Assembly: GCF_001571225.1 (NCBI RefSeq)
Contig: NZ_BCTJ01000001.1
Location: 434,001 to 498,000, forward strand
Source of the DNA: Hydrogenophaga palleronii NBRC 102513
GTDB taxonomy: Bacteria > Pseudomonadota > Gammaproteobacteria > Burkholderiales > Burkholderiaceae_C
Reading direction: 5' to 3'
DNA: 64,000 nucleotides
Shown: positions 25,661 through 35,971 of the stretch, piece by piece
How the letters are laid out: the number at the start of each line of letters is the position of its first letter
Numbering within the stretch: position 1 is the stretch's first letter
The notes under the pieces: model-generated
What the model was told of the DNA's origin: nothing
The model's database searches: none
What the model saw: only the letters and a program-made list of their open reading frames with translations
Program-made: the position numbers and the translations under genes

Positions 25661-27202
25661 TTATCCCTGCGCCGCGACACGGTCAGATTTGCTGTGCAAC
25701 TTGTTGAGTGCGCTCAGATACGCCTTGGCCGAAGCCACCACGATGTCCGGATCTGCGCCCACGCCGTTGACCACGCGTCCGCCGTGCTGCAGGCGCACCG
25801 TCACTTCGCCCTGGCTTTCGGTCGATCCGCTGGTGATGGCGTTGACCGAGTACAGCACCAGCTCGGCGCCGCTCTTGACGTGCAGTTCGATCGCCTTGAG
25901 CGATGCGTCCACAGGCCCGTTGCCATCGCTTTCGCCATGGATCTCGGTGCCATCGACGGTGAAAACCACGTGGGCATGCGGGCGCTCACCGGTCTCGCTG
26001 CGCTGCTTGAGCGACACCAAGCCGTATTGCTCCTTCTCCGCCGTGACGCTCTCGTCGCTGCACAGGGCCAGGATGTCCTCGTCGAAGATCTCGCTCTTGC
26101 GGTCGGCGAGTTCCTTGAACGCCGCAAACGCGGTGTTGATCTCACTCTCCGACTCCATCTCGATGCCCAGGTCCTGCAGGCGCTGCTTGAACGCATTGCG
26201 GCCACTGAGCTTGCCCAGCACGATCTTGTTGGCGCTCCAGCCCACGTCTTCGGCGCGCATGATCTCGTAGGTGTCGCGCGCCTTGAGCACGCCGTCCTGG
26301 TGGATGCCGCTGGCATGCGCGAAGGCGTTGGCGCCCACCACGGCCTTGTTGGGCTGCACCACGAAACCGGTGGTCTGGCTGACCATGCGGCTGGCCGGCA
26401 CGATCTGCGTCGCGTCCACACCGACCTCCAGGCCAAAGTAGTCGCGCCGCGTGCGCACGGCCATCACGATTTCTTCCAGCGAGCAGTTGCCGGCGCGTTC
26501 GCCCAGGCCGTTGATGGTGCATTCCACCTGACGCGCGCCACCGATCTTCACACCGGCCAGCGAGTTCGCCACCGCCATGCCGAGGTCGTTGTGGCAGTGC
26601 ACCGACCAGATGGCCTTGTCGGAGTTGGGCACGCGCTCGCGCAGCGTGCGGATGAACTCGCCGTACAGCTCGGGAATCGCATAACCCACGGTGTCGGGAA
26701 TGTTCAGCGTGGTGGCGCCTTCCTTGATCACGGCTTCCAGCACGCGGCAGAGAAAGTCGGGGTCGCTGCGGTAACCGTCTTCCGGGCTGAATTCGATGTC
26801 GCTCACCAGGTTGCGCGCAAATCGCACCGACTGCCTGGCCTGCTCCAGCACCTGCTCGGGCGTCATGCGCAGCTTCTTCTCCATGTGCAGGGCACTGGTG
26901 GCGATGAAGGTGTGGATGCGCGCGCTCTGCGCCCCCTTCAGGGCCTCGGCCGCACGCGCGATGTCACGGTCGTTGGCGCGCGCCAGCGAACACACGGTGG
27001 AGTCCTTGATGGTGTTGGCGATGGCCTGCACGCAGTCGAAATCGCCATTGGAGCTGGCGGCAAAACCGGCCTCGATCACGTCCACCTTCAGGCGTTCCAG
27101 CTGGCGCGCGATGCGCAGCTTTTCGTCCTTGGTCATCGACGCGCCGGGCGACTGTTCGCCGTCACGCAAGGTGGTGTCAAAAATGATCAGTTTGTCGCTC
27201 AT
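25661..27202 (-). CDS. leuA: 2-isopropylmalate synthase (513-residue type)
   Basis: Condenses acetyl-CoA with 2-oxoisovalerate, the first committed step of leucine synthesis. Catalytic TIM barrel: [19 protein letters not shown] at the N-terminus, then [16 protein letters not shown] with the metal-binding His pair, and the GIHQDG motif. The C-terminal LeuA dimer domain (feedback site) is present ([38 protein letters not shown]). I chose the ATG at 27202 by homology. It is 40 bases downstream of another leuA and probably co-transcribed. A citramalate synthase role is possible but less likely, as typical betaproteobacterial LeuA has this form. Confidence 0.9.
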   Translation of the reverse strand: MSDKLIIFDTTLRDGEQSPGASMTKDEKLRIARQLERLKVDVIEAGFAASSNGDFDCVQAIANTIKDSTVCSLARANDRDIARAAEALKGAQSARIHTFIATSALHMEKKLRMTPEQVLEQARQSVRFARNLVSDIEFSPEDGYRSDPDFLCRVLEAVIKEGATTLNIPDTVGYAIPELYGEFIRTLRERVPNSDKAIWSVHCHNDLGMAVANSLAGVKIGGARQVECTINGLGERAGNCSLEEIVMAVRTRRDYFGLEVGVDATQIVPASRMVSQTTGFVVQPNKAVVGANAFAHASGIHQDGVLKARDTYEIMRAEDVGWSANKIVLGKLSGRNAFKQRLQDLGIEMESESEINTAFAAFKELADRKSEIFDEDILALCSDESVTAEKEQYGLVSLKQRSETGERPHAHVVFTVDGTEIHGESDGNGPVDASLKAIELHVKSGAELVLYSVNAITSGSTESQGEVTVRLQHGGRVVNGVGADPDIVVASAKAYLSALNKLHSKSDRVAAQG

Positions 27203-27242
27203 GGGGAGGCTCCGTTGGAAGGGTGTTCGTGGGCCGGTCGGT

Positions 27243-28928
27243 TCAGCCGACCTGCTGGATCTCGGATGTTTGGTTCGATGACGGCGCCACGCGCTGCAGG
27301 CCGGACACGATGGCCTTGAAGGACGCGGAGACGATGTTCGCATCGATGCCCACACCGAACAAGGTGCGGCTGTCATCGACGCGCAATTCGACATAGGCGA
27401 CGGCGCGCGCTTCGGCGCCCGAGCCGATCGCATGCTCATGGTAGTCGAGCACGCGAAGCTGCCGGCCGGTGGCCGCGGCCAGGCCGTTGACGAAGGCTTC
27501 GATCGGGCCGTTGCCCTGCCCGTCCACCGCCACCGGCCCGTCAGCCAGTTCCAGCCGCGCCGAGACCCGCACGCTCTGACCGTCCACGTCCTGCATCACC
27601 GGCTGCAAGGGCACCGGTGCATCGGCCAAGCCGTACTCGCGCTCGAAGATCTGCCAGAGGTCGGCCGCCGACAGTTCCTTGCCCGCCGCGTCCATGACGG
27701 CCTGCACCGCCTGGCTGAACTCGATCTGCAGGCGCCGCGGCAGCTCCAGGCCGTACTCGCTGGCCAGCAGATAGGCCATGCCGCCCTTGCCCGACTGGCT
27801 GTTGACGCGGATCACCGCCTCGTAGCTGCGGCCCAGGTCCTTGGGGTCGATCGGCAGGTAGGGAATGGCCCACACATCGCCGTCCTTGCGGACCGCAAAC
27901 GCCTTCTTGATCGCATCCTGGTGCGAACCCGAGAACGAGGTGTAGACCAGCTCGCCCACGTAGGGATGGCGCGGGTGCACCGGCAACTGGTTGCAATGCT
28001 CCACCTCGGAGCGGATGGCATCGATGTCGGAGAAGTCGAGGTTCGGCGAGACGCCTTGCACATACAGGTTGAGCGCGACGTTCACCACATCGAGGTTGCC
28101 GGTGCGTTCGCCGTTGCCGAACAGGCAGCCCTCCACGCGATGCGCGCCGGCCATCAAGGCCAGTTCGGCGGCGGCGGTGCCGGTGCCGCGATCGTTGTGC
28201 GGGTGCACCGACAGGATCACGTTGGGCCGGTCGGCAAAGCGCCGGCTCATCCACTCGATCTGGTCGGCGAACACGTTGGGCGTGGCGTTCTCCACCGTGG
28301 TCGGCAGGTTGAGGATCACCGGTCGGCCCGCACCCCAGGCCTCGATGGCGGTCTCACAGGCCTGCGCCGAGACGTCCAGTTCGGCCATGCTGAAGGTCTC
28401 GGGCGAATACTGCAGCACCCACTCGGTCTCGGGCTGCGCGTCGGTCAGGCGGCGGATCTGGCCCACGCTGCGCTGCACCAGGCCCATCACCTCGGGCACG
28501 CTCATGCCGAACACCACCTCGCGCCAGACCGGCGCCACGGCGTTGTAGACGTGCACGATGGCCTTGCGCGCACCCCGCAACGACTCCACGGTGCGGGCGA
28601 TGAGCTCTTCACGCGCGGGCGTCATCACCTGGATCGTCACGTCGGCCGGGATACGGCCCTCATCGATCAAGCGGCGCAGAAAATCGAACTCCACCTGCGA
28701 GGCCGCGGGGAAACCGACCTCGATCTCCTTGAAACCGATCTTCACCAGCAGGTCGAACATGCGCAGCTTGCGCGCCACGTCCATGGGTTCAATCAGCGCC
28801 TGGTTGCCGTCGCGCAGATCGGTGCTCAGCCAGATGGGGGCCTGCGTGAGCACGGCGTCGGGCCAGGTGCGGTCCTTGAGGCCAATCGGCTTGAAGGCGG
28901 GGTACTTGCTGGAAGGCTGTTTCAACAT
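27243..28928 (-). CDS. leuA: 2-isopropylmalate synthase (561-residue type)
   Basis: A second, distantly related LeuA of the longer type also found in actinobacteria. N-terminal [16 protein letters not shown] and [16 protein letters not shown] contain the substrate/metal residues; [17 protein letters not shown] and [10 protein letters not shown] follow; the region after about residue 430 is the LeuA allosteric domain with [16 protein letters not shown]. It is the first gene after the leucine leader peptide and attenuator at 28965-29079, so leucine supply should control it. It sits directly before the shorter leuA; the two could differ in feedback sensitivity or substrate. Confidence 0.9.
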   Translation of the reverse strand: MLKQPSSKYPAFKPIGLKDRTWPDAVLTQAPIWLSTDLRDGNQALIEPMDVARKLRMFDLLVKIGFKEIEVGFPAASQVEFDFLRRLIDEGRIPADVTIQVMTPAREELIARTVESLRGARKAIVHVYNAVAPVWREVVFGMSVPEVMGLVQRSVGQIRRLTDAQPETEWVLQYSPETFSMAELDVSAQACETAIEAWGAGRPVILNLPTTVENATPNVFADQIEWMSRRFADRPNVILSVHPHNDRGTGTAAAELALMAGAHRVEGCLFGNGERTGNLDVVNVALNLYVQGVSPNLDFSDIDAIRSEVEHCNQLPVHPRHPYVGELVYTSFSGSHQDAIKKAFAVRKDGDVWAIPYLPIDPKDLGRSYEAVIRVNSQSGKGGMAYLLASEYGLELPRRLQIEFSQAVQAVMDAAGKELSAADLWQIFEREYGLADAPVPLQPVMQDVDGQSVRVSARLELADGPVAVDGQGNGPIEAFVNGLAAATGRQLRVLDYHEHAIGSGAEARAVAYVELRVDDSRTLFGVGIDANIVSASFKAIVSGLQRVAPSSNQTSEIQQVG

Positions 28929-28964
28929 GCTGCTCTTTCAATGTGATCGAAACCCACAGCCCCA

Positions 28965-29004
28965 AAATGCAAACGGCCCGCTGCGGGTGCAAACGGGCCG
29001 TTTT
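28965..29004 (-). terminator. Attenuator hairpin before the leuA pair
   Basis: On the minus strand AAACGGCCCG (29003-28994) pairs perfectly with CGGGCCGTTT (28980-28971) around a 13-base loop, followed by GCATTTT. It lies between the leader peptide stop (29023) and the leuA start (28928), the position expected for the terminator arm of a leucine attenuator. Confidence 0.75.
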
Positions 29005-29022
29005 GAATGGAATGCGCGCGCG

Positions 29023-29079
29023 CTACCAAGCCTGCCCGTGTCGGACACCCAGTAGTAGAGCGAAAGCGCGAAAAATCAT
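29023..29079 (-). CDS. leuL: leu leader peptide
   Basis: An 18-residue reading frame, MIFRAFALLLGVRHGQAW, with three consecutive leucines encoded CTA-CTA-CTG (29058-29050). CTA is very rarely used in such a GC-rich genome, so ribosome pausing under leucine shortage is plausible. It ends 19 bases before a GC-rich terminator hairpin that precedes leuA. This is the layout of classical transcription attenuation of leu operons. No clear Shine-Dalgarno sequence is seen before its ATG, which is a weakness. Confidence 0.7.
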   Translation of the reverse strand: MIFRAFALLLGVRHGQAW

Positions 29080-29124
29080 GCTGGGAACTGTATCACAAGC
29101 CCGAGCCGTATTGCGTTGAAGCCT

Positions 29125-29934
29125 TCAATCGTGCAAGCCACGTTCATCTGGCTCATCGGTCGAGGTGCTGATCACGCTGGTCGGGCGGCCCTTGGCCTTG
29201 CGCCAGAAGTACATGCCATAGCCAGACAGGCCATACACCACGAACAGCGCAAACAGCACGGTTGGCGGATGGATGTTGATGACTGCGATGCCGAGTGCCA
29301 CCAGCACGATGGACGCGAACGGCACGCTCTTCTTCAGGCTCAGGTCCTTGAAGCTGTAGAACGGCACGTTGGTCACCATGGTCAGGCCGGTGTAGAGGGT
29401 GATGGCGAACATTGGCCAGGTCACGTCCTGCGGCTCGACGCCGAGTTCGGTCATGAGCCAGATGAAGCCGGCCACCAGGGCGGCAGCCGCAGGCGATGGC
29501 AGGCCCTGGAAGAAACGTTTGTCCACCACCGCGGTGTTGACGTTGAAACGCGCCAGGCGCAAGGCGGCACAGGCGCAGTACACGAAGGCCGCGATCCAGC
29601 CCCAGCGGCCGATGTCGCGCAGCGTCCATTCGTAGGCGATCAGCGCAGGTGCGGCACCAAAAGACACCATGTCGGACAGCGAATCCATCTGTTCACCAAA
29701 CGCGCTCTGCGTGTTGGTCAGGCGGGCCACCCGGCCGTCGAGGCTGTCGAGCACCATGGCCACGAAGATGCCCACCGTGGCGAGGTCGTAGCGGCCGTTC
29801 ATGGCCATGACCACCGAGTAGAAGCCGCCGAACAGTGCGGCCAGCGTGATCATGTTGGGCACCATGTAAATGCCCTTGGGGCGGCGCGGCCGTTCTTCAC
29901 TCGGCGTCATGTGGGATTCGGTTCCGTCGTGCAT
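29125..29934 (-). CDS. pssA: PssA, CDP-diacylglycerol--serine O-phosphatidyltransferase
   Basis: Membrane enzyme making phosphatidylserine, the precursor of phosphatidylethanolamine. 269 residues with about seven hydrophobic segments. The CDP-alcohol phosphatidyltransferase signature DGx2ARx8Gx3Dx3D is exact: DGRVAR, then after eight residues GEQMDSLSD (around residues 65-87). This is the Bacillus-type (subclass II) integral membrane enzyme. It sits between ilvC and leuA, a common arrangement in this order. The start at 29934 is uncertain; ATG 29910 is an alternative. Confidence 0.92.
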   Translation of the reverse strand: MHDGTESHMTPSEERPRRPKGIYMVPNMITLAALFGGFYSVVMAMNGRYDLATVGIFVAMVLDSLDGRVARLTNTQSAFGEQMDSLSDMVSFGAAPALIAYEWTLRDIGRWGWIAAFVYCACAALRLARFNVNTAVVDKRFFQGLPSPAAAALVAGFIWLMTELGVEPQDVTWPMFAITLYTGLTMVTNVPFYSFKDLSLKKSVPFASIVLVALGIAVINIHPPTVLFALFVVYGLSGYGMYFWRKAKGRPTSVISTSTDEPDERGLHD

Positions 29935-30039
29935 CTGTGGTTTGTGGCTACTTTGTGTGTCGCGGGCCCGGGGTTATGGCACAGCGCACCGGGTCAGAAA
30001 GCCCAGTGTAAGGCAGTGCGCCACCGCATGGCAGAAACG

Positions 30040-30065
30040 AAAAGGGCCACCGAAGTGGCCCTTTT
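30040..30065. terminator. Terminator after ilvC
   Basis: AAAAGGGCCAC (30040-30050) and GTGGCCCTTTT (30055-30065) form an 11-bp perfect stem with a CGAA loop, ending in a U-tract on either strand. It lies 41 bases past the ilvC stop (minus strand) and ahead of pssA, separating the two transcripts. Confidence 0.75.
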
Positions 30066-30105
30066 GTGTGGCGGGCGCGCTGGCGGGCAGCGCGTCCGGG
30101 CACGA

Positions 30106-31235
<1,130 letters not shown>

Positions 31236-31269
31236 AGCGCGAACAGGCAAAGGCTGAGCCCCGAAAAAA

Positions 31270-31761
31270 TCAGACGCGCAGGATTCTCTCACCTCGGCCG
31301 ATGCCGCTGGCGCCGGTGCGCACGGTCTCCAAAATGGCGGTGCGGTCGATCGCCTCCAGGAAGGCGTCGTTCTTGCCCTGGTCGCCGGTGAGCTCGATGG
31401 TGTAGCTCTTCTCGGTCACGTCGATGATGCGGCCACGGAAGATGTCGGCCATGCGCTTCATCTCCTCGCGCTCCTTGCCGACCGCACGCACCTTCACCAT
31501 CATGAGCTCGCGCTCGGTGTAGGCGCCTTCGGTGAGGTCGACCACCTTGACCACTTCGATCAAGCGGTTCAGGTGCTTGGTGATCTGCTCGATGACGTCG
31601 TCCGACCCCGTGGTCTGGATCGTCATGCGCGACAGGCTCGGGTCTTCGGTGGGTGCCACCGTGAGCGATTCGATGTTGTAGCCCCGGGCCGAAAACAGGC
31701 CGACCACGCGCGACAGGGCGCCGGGTTCGTTTTCGAGCAGGACAGCGATGATGTGTTTCAT
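31270..31761 (-). CDS. ilvH: IlvH, acetolactate synthase small (regulatory) subunit
   Basis: Regulatory subunit, 163 residues, the standard size. The N-terminal ACT domain (MKHIIAVLLENEPGALSRVV, then GLFSARGYNIESLTVAPTED) binds valine. The C-terminal IlvH domain includes RELMMVKV and GRIIDVTEKSYTIELTG. It is 128 bases downstream of the large subunit gene on the same strand. Confidence 0.95.
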   Translation of the reverse strand: MKHIIAVLLENEPGALSRVVGLFSARGYNIESLTVAPTEDPSLSRMTIQTTGSDDVIEQITKHLNRLIEVVKVVDLTEGAYTERELMMVKVRAVGKEREEMKRMADIFRGRIIDVTEKSYTIELTGDQGKNDAFLEAIDRTAILETVRTGASGIGRGERILRV

Positions 31762-31889
31762 GTGCGATTCCTCTTTTCGCCGCCCTCCCCCACGCACGGT
31801 AATGCGTGGGCTCGGCGGACAATAGATTCGTCTGAGGGGATGAAGCGGCGGCACCCGGCCACCGATTCGCGGAAGAAAAGCGGCGCTGC

Positions 31890-33665
31890 TTACAGGTCTT
31901 CGGAACCCAGCAGCATCTCGGTGATGCCCTTGCCGGCCTTGACCATCGGGAACACGTTTTCCGTCGGGTCGGTGCGGAAGTCCATGAACACCGTGCGGTC
32001 CTTGAGCTTGCGCGCCTCGCGCAGCGCCGGCTCCACGTCCTGGGGCCGTTCGATCAGCATGCCGACGTGGCCATAGGCCTCGGCGAGCTTCACGAAGTTG
32101 GGCAGCGCGTCCATGTAGCTGTGGCTGTAGCGGCCTTCGTAGTCGATTTCCTGCCACTGGCGCACCATGCCGAGGTAGCGGTTGTTCAGCGCGCAGATCT
32201 TGATTGGCGTGTTGTACTGCAGGCAGGTCGAGAGTTCCTGGATGTTCATCTGCACCGAGCCTTCGCCGGTGATGGTGAACACCTCGGCGTCGGGCTTGGC
32301 CAGCTTGATGCCCATGGCGTAGGGAATGCCCACACCCATGGTACCCAGGCCGCCGGAGTTGATCCAGCGGCGCGGCTCGTCGAAGCGGTAATACTGCGCG
32401 GCCCACATCTGGTGCTGACCGACGTCGGACGTGATGTAGGCGTCGGCGTCCTTGGTCATGTTCCACAGCGTTTCCACCACGTACTGCGGCTTGATCACGT
32501 CGGTGTTGCCACGGTCGTACTTCAGGCAGTCCTTCGAGCGCCACGTCTCGATGGTCTTCCACCACTCGCCCAACGCCTTGTCGTCCGGCCGGCTGCTGCT
32601 CTCGCGGACCATGTTGATCAGCTCGGTCAGCACGTCCTTGACGTCGCCGACGATCGGCACGTCGACCTTGACTCGCTTGGAGATGCTCGACGGATCGATA
32701 TCGATGTGGATGATCTTGCGCTCGTTCTGCGCAAAGTGCTTGGGGTTGCCGATCACGCGGTCGTCGAAACGCGCCCCCACCGCGAGCAGCACGTCGCAGT
32801 TCTGCATCGCGTTGTTGGCTTCAACCGTGCCGTGCATGCCCAGCATGCCGAGGAACTTGCGGTCCGAGGCCGGGTAGGCGCCCAGGCCCATCAGCGTGTT
32901 GGTCACGGGGTAGCCGAGCATGTCCACCAGTGTGCGCAGCTCGTTGCTGGCGTTGCCCAGCAGCACACCACCGCCAGTGTAGATGTACGGGCGCTTGGCC
33001 GCCAGCAGCAGTTGCAGGGCCTTGCGGATCTGGCCGCCATGGCCCTTGCGCACCGGGTTGTAGGAGCGCATCTCCACCGACTCGGGGTAGCCGTGATAGG
33101 GCACCTTGTTGAAGGAAACGTCCTTCGGCACGTCCACCACCACGGGGCCGGGCCGGCCGCTGCGTGCGATGTGGAAGGCCTTCTTCATCACCATGGCCAT
33201 GTCGCGCGCATCCTTCACCAGGAAGTTGTGCTTGACGATGGGGCGCGTGATGCCGACGGTGTCGCATTCCTGGAAGGCGTCCAGGCCGATCGCGGCCGTG
33301 GGCACCTGGCCGGAGATGATCACCATCGGGATCGAATCCATGTAGGCGGTGGCGATGCCGGTGACGGCATTGGTCAGGCCGGGGCCCGAGGTCACCAGGG
33401 CCACGCCGACGTCACCGGTGGCACGGGCATAACCGTCGGCCGCGTGCACGGCCGCCTGCTCGTGGCGCACCAACACGTGCTGGATGGTGTCCTGCTTGTA
33501 GAAAGCGTCGTAGATGTGCAGCACAGCACCACCGGGGTAACCCCAGATGTACTTCACCTCTTCGGCCTGAAGGGCCTTGATGAGGATTTCTGCGCCGCGG
33601 AGGTCTTGAGAAGCTGCGCCGGATGCGGCGGCAGCCGAGGCCAGTTCGGCCTTGCTGATTTCCAT
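31890..33665 (-). CDS. ilvI: Acetolactate synthase large (catalytic) subunit
   Basis: Thiamine-diphosphate and FAD enzyme, 591 residues, forming acetolactate from pyruvate. The pyrimidine-domain glutamate is in VLVRHEQAAVHAADGYARATG, an FAD/central domain follows, and the diphosphate motif reads GEGSVQMN with the partner LNNRYLGMVRQWQ. I chose the ATG at 33665 (MEISKAEL) by homology; the frame is open further upstream. It is the first gene of ilvI-ilvH-ilvC. No attenuator-like leader with Ile/Val/Leu runs is seen before it. The symbol could equally be ilvB. Confidence 0.94.
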   Translation of the reverse strand: MEISKAELASAAAASGAASQDLRGAEILIKALQAEEVKYIWGYPGGAVLHIYDAFYKQDTIQHVLVRHEQAAVHAADGYARATGDVGVALVTSGPGLTNAVTGIATAYMDSIPMVIISGQVPTAAIGLDAFQECDTVGITRPIVKHNFLVKDARDMAMVMKKAFHIARSGRPGPVVVDVPKDVSFNKVPYHGYPESVEMRSYNPVRKGHGGQIRKALQLLLAAKRPYIYTGGGVLLGNASNELRTLVDMLGYPVTNTLMGLGAYPASDRKFLGMLGMHGTVEANNAMQNCDVLLAVGARFDDRVIGNPKHFAQNERKIIHIDIDPSSISKRVKVDVPIVGDVKDVLTELINMVRESSSRPDDKALGEWWKTIETWRSKDCLKYDRGNTDVIKPQYVVETLWNMTKDADAYITSDVGQHQMWAAQYYRFDEPRRWINSGGLGTMGVGIPYAMGIKLAKPDAEVFTITGEGSVQMNIQELSTCLQYNTPIKICALNNRYLGMVRQWQEIDYEGRYSHSYMDALPNFVKLAEAYGHVGMLIERPQDVEPALREARKLKDRTVFMDFRTDPTENVFPMVKAGKGITEMLLGSEDL

Positions 33666-33951
33666 GATGAACCTTTCGAGAATTTCTCTGACGAAAAACC
33701 TTGGGTGCCTCTTGACCAACTCTTGTGAAGCGGTGTCGAGACTTGAGACCAATGGCCATGAACGGGCACATACCCCGCCGGACCCTGATCCGTTTGCCTT
33801 GTTTTGAATTGCAGCGCGCATTATCGCACTGCAACACAGTCTTTTCGGCCCGCCACGCGGCGGCCACGCTCAAATAATCGCCGCCCTGTGCGGCGATGCG
33901 ACAATTCCCGCTTCCCGGCCAGCCGGCCGCGCACCCGTTTTCTCCTTCTCC

Positions 33952-34512
33952 ATGTCCGTCTCCCCGCCCTCCCCGATGCCCACCGAGGCCAGCCCCGACA
34001 CCGGCCTCAGCCTGACGGCACCGTCCCTGCGCCGGCGCATGGCCTGCTGGCTCTACGAGGGCATGCTGATGTTCGGCGTGGTCTTCATCGCCGGCTACCT
34101 GTTCTCCACGCTGACGCAGACCCGCAACGCACTGGACAACCGCCACGCCCAACAGGCCTTTCTGTTCGTGGTGTTCGGCATCTACTTCACCTGGTTCTGG
34201 GCCAAGGGCCAGACCCTTGCCATGAAGACCTGGTACATCCGCGTGCTGGACCGCCAGGGCCGGCCGCTCTCGCAATCGCGCGCGCTGCTGCGGTACGTGC
34301 TGTCGTGGCTGTGGCTGCTGCCGCCGCTGGCGCTGTCCGGCCTCATGACGGTGTCGGGCGGCGAGCTCACCGTGCTGCTGATCGGCTGGATCGTCATTTG
34401 GGCCCTGCTCTCGCGTTTTCACCCGCAGCGCCAGTTCCTGCACGACGCGCTGGCCGGCACGCGGCTGGTGCACCAGCCGCCGCCCCCACCCAAGCCCCGC
34501 GCCAAACGCTGA
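33952..34512 (+). CDS. RDD family membrane protein
   Basis: 186 residues with an N-terminal Pro-rich cytosolic piece, then RRRMACWLYEGMLMFGVVF (the R-x3-DD-like first helix, here with the acidic residue as E), a second helix at QQAFLFVVFGIYFTWFW, the QTLAMKTWYIRVLD segment typical of RDD proteins, and two further hydrophobic stretches. Function unknown; family members have been linked to ion transport. It is divergent from the ilvI gene over 286 bases and followed 13 bases later by dgkA. Confidence 0.85.
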   Translation: MSVSPPSPMPTEASPDTGLSLTAPSLRRRMACWLYEGMLMFGVVFIAGYLFSTLTQTRNALDNRHAQQAFLFVVFGIYFTWFWAKGQTLAMKTWYIRVLDRQGRPLSQSRALLRYVLSWLWLLPPLALSGLMTVSGGELTVLLIGWIVIWALLSRFHPQRQFLHDALAGTRLVHQPPPPPKPRAKR

Positions 34513-34525
34513 ACACGCCGCCGCC

Positions 34526-34915
34526 ATGACCGAACAGGAACCCGTCGACGCGCAGAAGCGCCGCACCGGCCTCACACGCATGGTGCACGCCCTGGGTTAT
34601 TCCCTCGCCGGGCTGCGCGCCGGCTGGGGCGAAACCGCCTTCCGCCAGGAAGCGCTGGCCGCGCTGGTGCTGGTGCCTGCGGCCTTCTGGGTCGGGCGCA
34701 GCTGGATGGAGACGGCCTTGCTGGTCGCCGCCGTGGTGCTGGTGATGGCGGTGGAACTGCTCAACACCGGCATTGAAACCGCCATCGACCGCATCGGCCC
34801 CGAGTGGCACGACCTGTCCAAACGCGCCAAGGACATGGGCAGCGCCGCGGTGCTGCTCAGCCTGCTGCTGTGCGCCGGCATCTGGCTGGCCGCCCTGTGG
34901 GCGCACTGGGGCTGA
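34526..34915 (+). CDS. dgkA: DgkA, diacylglycerol kinase
   Basis: Small trimeric membrane kinase, 129 residues, that returns diacylglycerol to phosphatidic acid. Three hydrophobic helices; the family signature AVELLNTGIETAIDRIG with catalytic Glu is present, followed by KRAKDMGSAAVLLSL. Residues 1-20 are a polar extension with EQEPVDAQKRR before the amphipathic helix. It lies between the RDD gene and the LOG-family gene on the plus strand and may be co-transcribed with both. Confidence 0.93.
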   Translation: MTEQEPVDAQKRRTGLTRMVHALGYSLAGLRAGWGETAFRQEALAALVLVPAAFWVGRSWMETALLVAAVVLVMAVELLNTGIETAIDRIGPEWHDLSKRAKDMGSAAVLLSLLLCAGIWLAALWAHWG

Positions 34916-34947
34916 ACGCCCGCCCTCTTCCCTTCATTCGATTCACC

Positions 34948-35535
34948 ATGACTGCTCCTGCCTTCTCCCTCTGCGTTTACTGCGGCTCCCGTCCGGGCGT
35001 TGACCCGGCCTTCACCGAACTCGCCCGCACCGTCGGCCAATGGATCGGCAGCCGAGGCGGCCAGCTGGTGTACGGCGGTGGGCGCAACGGTTTGATGGGC
35101 GTGGTGGCCGACGCCACCATGGCCGCCGGCGGCAGCGTGGTCGGCATCATCCCCAAGGCCCTGGTGGAGAAGGAATGGGCCCACAACGGCTGCACTGAGC
35201 TGCACGTGGTGGACACCATGCACGAGCGCAAGCGCCTGATGGCCGAGCGCGCCGACGCTTTCCTGGCACTGCCGGGCGGCATCGGCACCTTTGAGGAATT
35301 CTTCGAGGTCTGGACCTGGCGCCAGCTCGGTTACCACGACAAGCCGGTGGGCCTGCTCAACGCGTCGGGCTACTACGACGGTCTGGAGTTGTTCCTGCGC
35401 ACCGGGGTTGAACAGCAGTTCATGAACCCCTGGCAGATGGATCTGATCCGCATCGGCACAGATCCGGAGGCCTTGCTGCCCGAGCTGGTGCAGTCGGCCG
35501 GACTGGCGCCCGAGGCCCGCATCGAGGCCATCTGA
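34948..35535 (+). CDS. LOG family protein (cytokinin-riboside phosphoribohydrolase type)
   Basis: Rossmann-fold nucleoside 5'-monophosphate phosphoribohydrolase, 195 residues. The two defining motifs are YGGGRNGLMG (GGGxxGLMG) and LPGGIGTFEEFFEVW (PGGxGTxxE). Bacterial members act on AMP or cytokinin monophosphates and are often called TIGR00730 proteins. I chose the ATG at 34948 preceding FSLCVYCGSRPG. It is convergent with the PII gene, with a short hairpin between them. Confidence 0.9.
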   Translation: MTAPAFSLCVYCGSRPGVDPAFTELARTVGQWIGSRGGQLVYGGGRNGLMGVVADATMAAGGSVVGIIPKALVEKEWAHNGCTELHVVDTMHERKRLMAERADAFLALPGGIGTFEEFFEVWTWRQLGYHDKPVGLLNASGYYDGLELFLRTGVEQQFMNPWQMDLIRIGTDPEALLPELVQSAGLAPEARIEAI

Positions 35536-35544
35536 GCGCCCGGC

Positions 35545-35934
<390 letters not shown>

Positions 35935-35971
35935 TCATTATGCCCAAGCACATCGGCGCGGCATGCGGGGC

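Noticed and set aside
33666-33821. Possible leader peptide or N-terminal extension upstream of the ilvI gene
   Set aside because: No run of Ile, Val or Leu codons and no terminator-like hairpin; the ThDP enzyme homology begins at 33665.
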